Positions 61,061-64,000 of a stretch of DNA of 64,000 nucleotides are shown one piece after another (positions within the stretch are counted from its first letter, which is position 1; each line of letters opens with the position of its first letter). The translations under genes and the position numbers were made by a program. Under the pieces are notes generated by a model. That model did no database searches, was not told where the DNA came from, and saw nothing but the letters and a program-made list of their open reading frames with translations. The stretch is taken from the NCBI GenBank assembly GCA_035266225.1, contig DATFNV010000128.1:1-64000 (forward strand). The letters run 5' to 3'. This DNA comes from DATFNV01 sp035266225. Lineage in GTDB: Bacteria > Planctomycetota > Planctomycetia > Gemmatales > Gemmataceae.

Positions 61061-64000
61061 TCAATTCTCCACCCCGCACACTTCCACCGCCTCGCCCTGC
61101 TTCTTCAAAATGACGGTGTGCCGTTCGGTCGTCTCCTGCGGCGTGCCGGCGTGGCGCGTCACCACCACGTTGACGTGCGTCTCGCCCGCCAGCAGGTTCG
61201 GGTTGACCCGGAAGTAATGCACCATCACCCGATACGTCCCCTTGGCCAGGGTGCCGACGCGGTAGCGCTCCGGGCCATAGCCTTGCGTCATGTCCTCGGA
61301 CAATTCGCCGCCGCTCTTCGTCTGCCTGTGCTGGTAGAAGCACTTCTCGCCGTCCGGCTCGATCACCCACAGGTCGATGTCGGTGTCGTCGGTGTTCCAG
61401 GAGATCGTGACGCGCAGGTCGCTCGTCTTCGTGTCGGCGGCCAGCTTCTCCAGGCGCTCGCCGAACAGGTCGGCCAGTTCCGGGCCGACAGCCTTGCGCC
61501 GGATCGCCTCGCGCATCATGGCGGCGTACTCCTCGCGGGCCACCTGCTTGAGCGAGTCGCGGAAGCGGTTGTGCCACGTCCCGGCCAGGACGACCTCGTA
61601 CTGCACCGCCGCCAGCCCGTATTTGGCGGCGTCCTCCAGGCTGCGGGCCAGGTCGCGGTAGCTGTGCGGCTCGAACGGCCGCTGCCGCTGCACCTGCCGG
61701 AACAGCCGCACCGCCTGCACCGGCTGCTTCAGGTCGAGCAAGCGATAGCCGACCAGCCGCAGCGCGTCGCCGCGCCCGGGATGCTCCTCGATCACGCTCG
61801 ACAGCACCCGCACCGCCCCGTCGGCGTCGCCGGCCGCCGTGCGCCGCTTCGCCTCGGTCAGGTAGGCCGACACGTCGCGCGGGTCGTAGTTCCGCGCCGC
61901 CAGGTACGCCGGCGGCACGTCGTCCTTGTGCAGCAGCGCCCCCGCGATGGGACTGGCCGGCAGGTCGAAGTCGGCATCCTTCAGCAGCGCCAGCAGCTTC
62001 GCGACGTGCTTGCCGTTGTCGCCGCCGAGGACCGTGGTACGGCCGTCCACCTGCTTCAGGAAGCGCACGAACTGCTCGCGCGCGGTGGCAGGCTTGCCCA
62101 GGGAGGTCCACGCCTCGTCGAGGAACTTCGCCAGGTCGCCCGACAGCGTCTTGCCGCGCTCCTGCTCGAGATTGAAGCGCTTGTAATCGTTGTCGTTTTC
62201 CAGGATCAGGAACGACGCCGCCCGGCTGCCGATGCCGAACTGCTGGCAGTAGGCCGTCGCCAGCCCCTCCAGCTTCGGGTCGTTCAGTGCCAGGAGCGAC
62301 GCCACCGCGATCTCGCCCCAACCGCGCGGCGCCAGCTCACCGTCCGAGCGCACTTCCAGGGGATATTCCTGCGCGAACTTCTGGCCGTTGAACGTCCCCT
62401 CGACGACGACCTGCGTCTTGCCGGTGTCCTTCATCCGCGCCGCCACGATCAGGTCGCCGCCGGGGTAAACGGCCGCCTGGCGCCCGGCGACCAGCACGTC
62501 ACTCGCGCCCGACCCGCCGACGACCTTGACGCTGTCCACCTGCAAGCACAGGCTGCGGTGGGCCTTGGCGGCCGCTGCGACGGCGTCATTCGTGAAACAG
62601 TTGTAGACGCCGCCGCCCTTGCGCGTCAGAGCGGCGTACAGCTCCAGGTTCTCGGCGCCGAGGCCGGTGCGGTAGCAGTGGAAGCGCGGCCGGTAGGCGC
62701 AGCGCCCCTCGAAACCCGACACGAGGGCCGCCGCGTCCGACTCGCCCCAGGTGATTTGACCGTCCGACAGGACGAACACCTCCATCGCGCCACTGTCGGC
62801 GAGCGGGGGGCGTAAGCCCCCCGATGCCAGCTGATCGAGGGCGGCGCCGAAGTCGGTGGCCCCTTCGAGCACCAGGCCGTCGAGCCGCTTGGCGACGGTG
62901 TCGCGCCCGGCCGGAGTGTTGTCGAGCCACCCCTTCGGCTCGACCCAGGCGGTGCCGACGTTGAAGGTGAGCACGTTGAACTTCTCGATGTCCGCGTCGG
63001 CTTCGAGGATGCCCCGCAGCAACTTCATGTTCAGGTCGAAGCGGTCGGGGTGCTCGCTCAGCGACGTGTCGAGCAGGAAGACGGCCTGCTTGGCGAAGGG
63101 CCGGGCCTTCTCGACTTTCAGGTCGGGCCGGATTCGGGCATACAGGTACAGAGGGCCGCTCTCACCCTGCCGGCCGCTGATCGCCTGGACCTCCGGGTGG
63201 GGCGGCGTGAAGGTGAAGACGGCGTCGCCGCCCTTGACCTCGTCGTGCCAGGTGTGCGTGAAGGCCAGGCGAGCGGGGGGCGTCAGCCCCCCGGTATCTT
63301 CACCGGGGGGCTGACGCCCCCCGCTCGCCTGGAACGTCGCGTCCTTGCACTCGGCGGCGCCGGCGTTGAGGGTGAGTTGCATCTCCGACAGCTTGCAGTC
63401 GGGCAGAGGGAAGCGATAGCGCACCTGGTCGGCGACGAACGGCAGTTGCTCCTCGTAGGCGATGAGGACGCGGTTGTATCCGCTGGGCGGGATGGGGAAG
63501 ACGCGGCCGCGGAAGGTGTTACCGCCGGCGTACTCCAGCAGCGCCGGGTCGATCCGCTGCCGCGTTACCTCTTCGTAGGTTTCGAGGGCCTTTTCCTTGG
63601 AGACGACGCGCGCCTCCTGCAATTTGCCCCAGTCGCCGGTGCTGACGTGCTTGACGAGCTGATCGGGCGTCAGGCGAGCGAGCGCTTCCTGGGGGAGGGG
63701 CGGGGTTTCGCCGCGCCCGCTGAACAGCGGCGGCATCGTGCCGCGCGTTTGGCCGAGGAACATGGCGAAGTACGACGGGCTGGCCCCGGTCGGAAGGGGG
63801 TATTCAAATGTCCCTTCCAGCTGGCGACCGTGGGGGTTGTGGAAGACGTGATCGACCAGGGTGCGCGCCCGTGGCCCCTCCACCGTGACGGTGACGTGCA
63901 GCGACACCAATTCCAGGGCGTTGCCGTCGCCGACGTAGACCCGGGCGAAGGTCGGCCGCGGCTGCGGCTTCCAGACCTGCGGCGGCTTCTTGCCACCGGC
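61061..64000 (-). CDS. VIT and vWA domain protein with DUF2135-like C-terminus (5' end outside window)
   Basis: The frame is open to the right edge; 979 residues are visible. The VIT domain starts near the edge (RPTFARVYVGDGNALELVSL, then VDHVFHNPHGRQLEGTFEYP). The vWA domain has MIDAS motif DTSLS in AVFLLDTSLSEHPDRFDLNM and the GATDFGAAL Thr. Helical TPR-like repeats follow, and a beta-sandwich DUF2135 end has TISWNTDDTDIDLWVIEPDG. Related proteins are exported and bind partners through MIDAS metal. Two hairpin-family sequences lie inside the coding region at 62800-62823 and 63265-63332 without breaking the frame. Confidence 0.9.
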   Translation of the reverse strand, partial: AGGKKPPQVWKPQPRPTFARVYVGDGNALELVSLHVTVTVEGPRARTLVDHVFHNPHGRQLEGTFEYPLPTGASPSYFAMFLGQTRGTMPPLFSGRGETPPLPQEALARLTPDQLVKHVSTGDWGKLQEARVVSKEKALETYEEVTRQRIDPALLEYAGGNTFRGRVFPIPPSGYNRVLIAYEEQLPFVADQVRYRFPLPDCKLSEMQLTLNAGAAECKDATFQASGGRQPPGEDTGGLTPPARLAFTHTWHDEVKGGDAVFTFTPPHPEVQAISGRQGESGPLYLYARIRPDLKVEKARPFAKQAVFLLDTSLSEHPDRFDLNMKLLRGILEADADIEKFNVLTFNVGTAWVEPKGWLDNTPAGRDTVAKRLDGLVLEGATDFGAALDQLASGGLRPPLADSGAMEVFVLSDGQITWGESDAAALVSGFEGRCAYRPRFHCYRTGLGAENLELYAALTRKGGGVYNCFTNDAVAAAAKAHRSLCLQVDSVKVVGGSGASDVLVAGRQAAVYPGGDLIVAARMKDTGKTQVVVEGTFNGQKFAQEYPLEVRSDGELAPRGWGEIAVASLLALNDPKLEGLATAYCQQFGIGSRAASFLILENDNDYKRFNLEQERGKTLSGDLAKFLDEAWTSLGKPATAREQFVRFLKQVDGRTTVLGGDNGKHVAKLLALLKDADFDLPASPIAGALLHKDDVPPAYLAARNYDPRDVSAYLTEAKRRTAAGDADGAVRVLSSVIEEHPGRGDALRLVGYRLLDLKQPVQAVRLFRQVQRQRPFEPHSYRDLARSLEDAAKYGLAAVQYEVVLAGTWHNRFRDSLKQVAREEYAAMMREAIRRKAVGPELADLFGERLEKLAADTKTSDLRVTISWNTDDTDIDLWVIEPDGEKCFYQHRQTKSGGELSEDMTQGYGPERYRVGTLAKGTYRVMVHYFRVNPNLLAGETHVNVVVTRHAGTPQETTERHTVILKKQGEAVEVCGVEN
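62800..62823. repeat. Half copy of hairpin family A inside the VIT/vWA gene
   Basis: GCGAGCGGGGGGCGTAAGCC followed by CCCCG matches the left arm of the copy at 63265-63332 with one change. It encodes SGGLRPPLA in the protein, in a loop after the vWA DQLA segment. Confidence 0.65.
63265..63332. repeat. Perfect 31-bp-arm hairpin, family A, inside a coding sequence
   Basis: Arms 63265-63295 and 63302-63332 match without error around a 6-base loop. It keeps the reading frame and encodes SGGRQPPGEDTGGLTPPARL in the region between VIT and vWA domains. Compared with 44456-44520, several stem positions differ on both arms so that pairing is kept. Confidence 0.85.

Noticed and set aside
60461..62815. 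Plus-strand 784-codon frame over the toxin-antitoxin and VIT genes
   Set aside because: It spans several minus-strand genes with clear domains and contains no recognisable motif.

Overview
The window reads as chromosomal DNA of a large-genome planctomycete, most likely Gemmataceae. The evidence is GC-rich coding throughout, several DUF1549/DUF1553 and DUF1501 proteins, DUF1559 proteins, many Ser/Thr kinases and ECF sigma factors, an N-terminal LEDR..PS motif on a giant secreted protein, and VIT/vWA, DUF1080 and tectonin-type proteins. I saw no rRNA, tRNA or CRISPR array. All names rest on motif recognition by eye; no database search was run.

Layout. 1-4.7 kb: a CHAT-protease/STAND-ATPase/TPR protein (cut by the left edge) followed 4 bp later by an unrecognised partner. 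4.9-8.6 kb: a winged-helix coiled-coil protein and a large secreted cytochrome/DUF1549/DUF1553 protein. 8.6-10.5 kb: a decayed patch with hairpins, a GGGCAC tandem repeat, a transposase relic and another gene fragment, then a DUF4365-like nuclease-fold gene. 10.4-14.2 kb: small proteins and two tandem DUF1501 genes, one split by an in-frame TAG. 14.3-19.5 kb: GNAT enzyme, Hsp70-family ATPase, secreted subtilase. 19.9-24.7 kb: tricorn-like S41 protease and a tectonin-propeller protein. 25-27.1 kb: parvulin plus a double cNMP-C39 peptidase-like protein that lacks its ABC exporter half. 27.3-43 kb: ECF sigma factor, TPR kinase, giant FG-GAP protein, second kinase and three DUF4190-DUF1559 paralogues, which looks like a signalling and surface-protein block. 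43-47.2 kb: membrane protein, cupin, phosphatase, GGQ release-factor-like protein, HAD hydrolase, YbaK deacylase. 47.3-50.4 kb: a DUF1549/1553 and DUF1501 pair. 50.5-55.8 kb: an operon of two SPFH proteins led by a P1B ATPase fused to an HflK-like SPFH domain. 56-64 kb: DUF4058, DUF1080, FecR-WD40 with its ECF sigma factor, a PIN toxin-antitoxin pair, and a VIT/vWA protein cut by the right edge.

Two things stand out. First, the P1B ATPase-HflK fusion sits in one operon with separate HflC-like and HflK-like proteins. Second, families of long, near-perfect hairpins are dispersed between genes, especially between convergent genes. Copies differ by paired changes that keep the stems intact, and one perfect 31-bp copy lies in frame inside a coding sequence.
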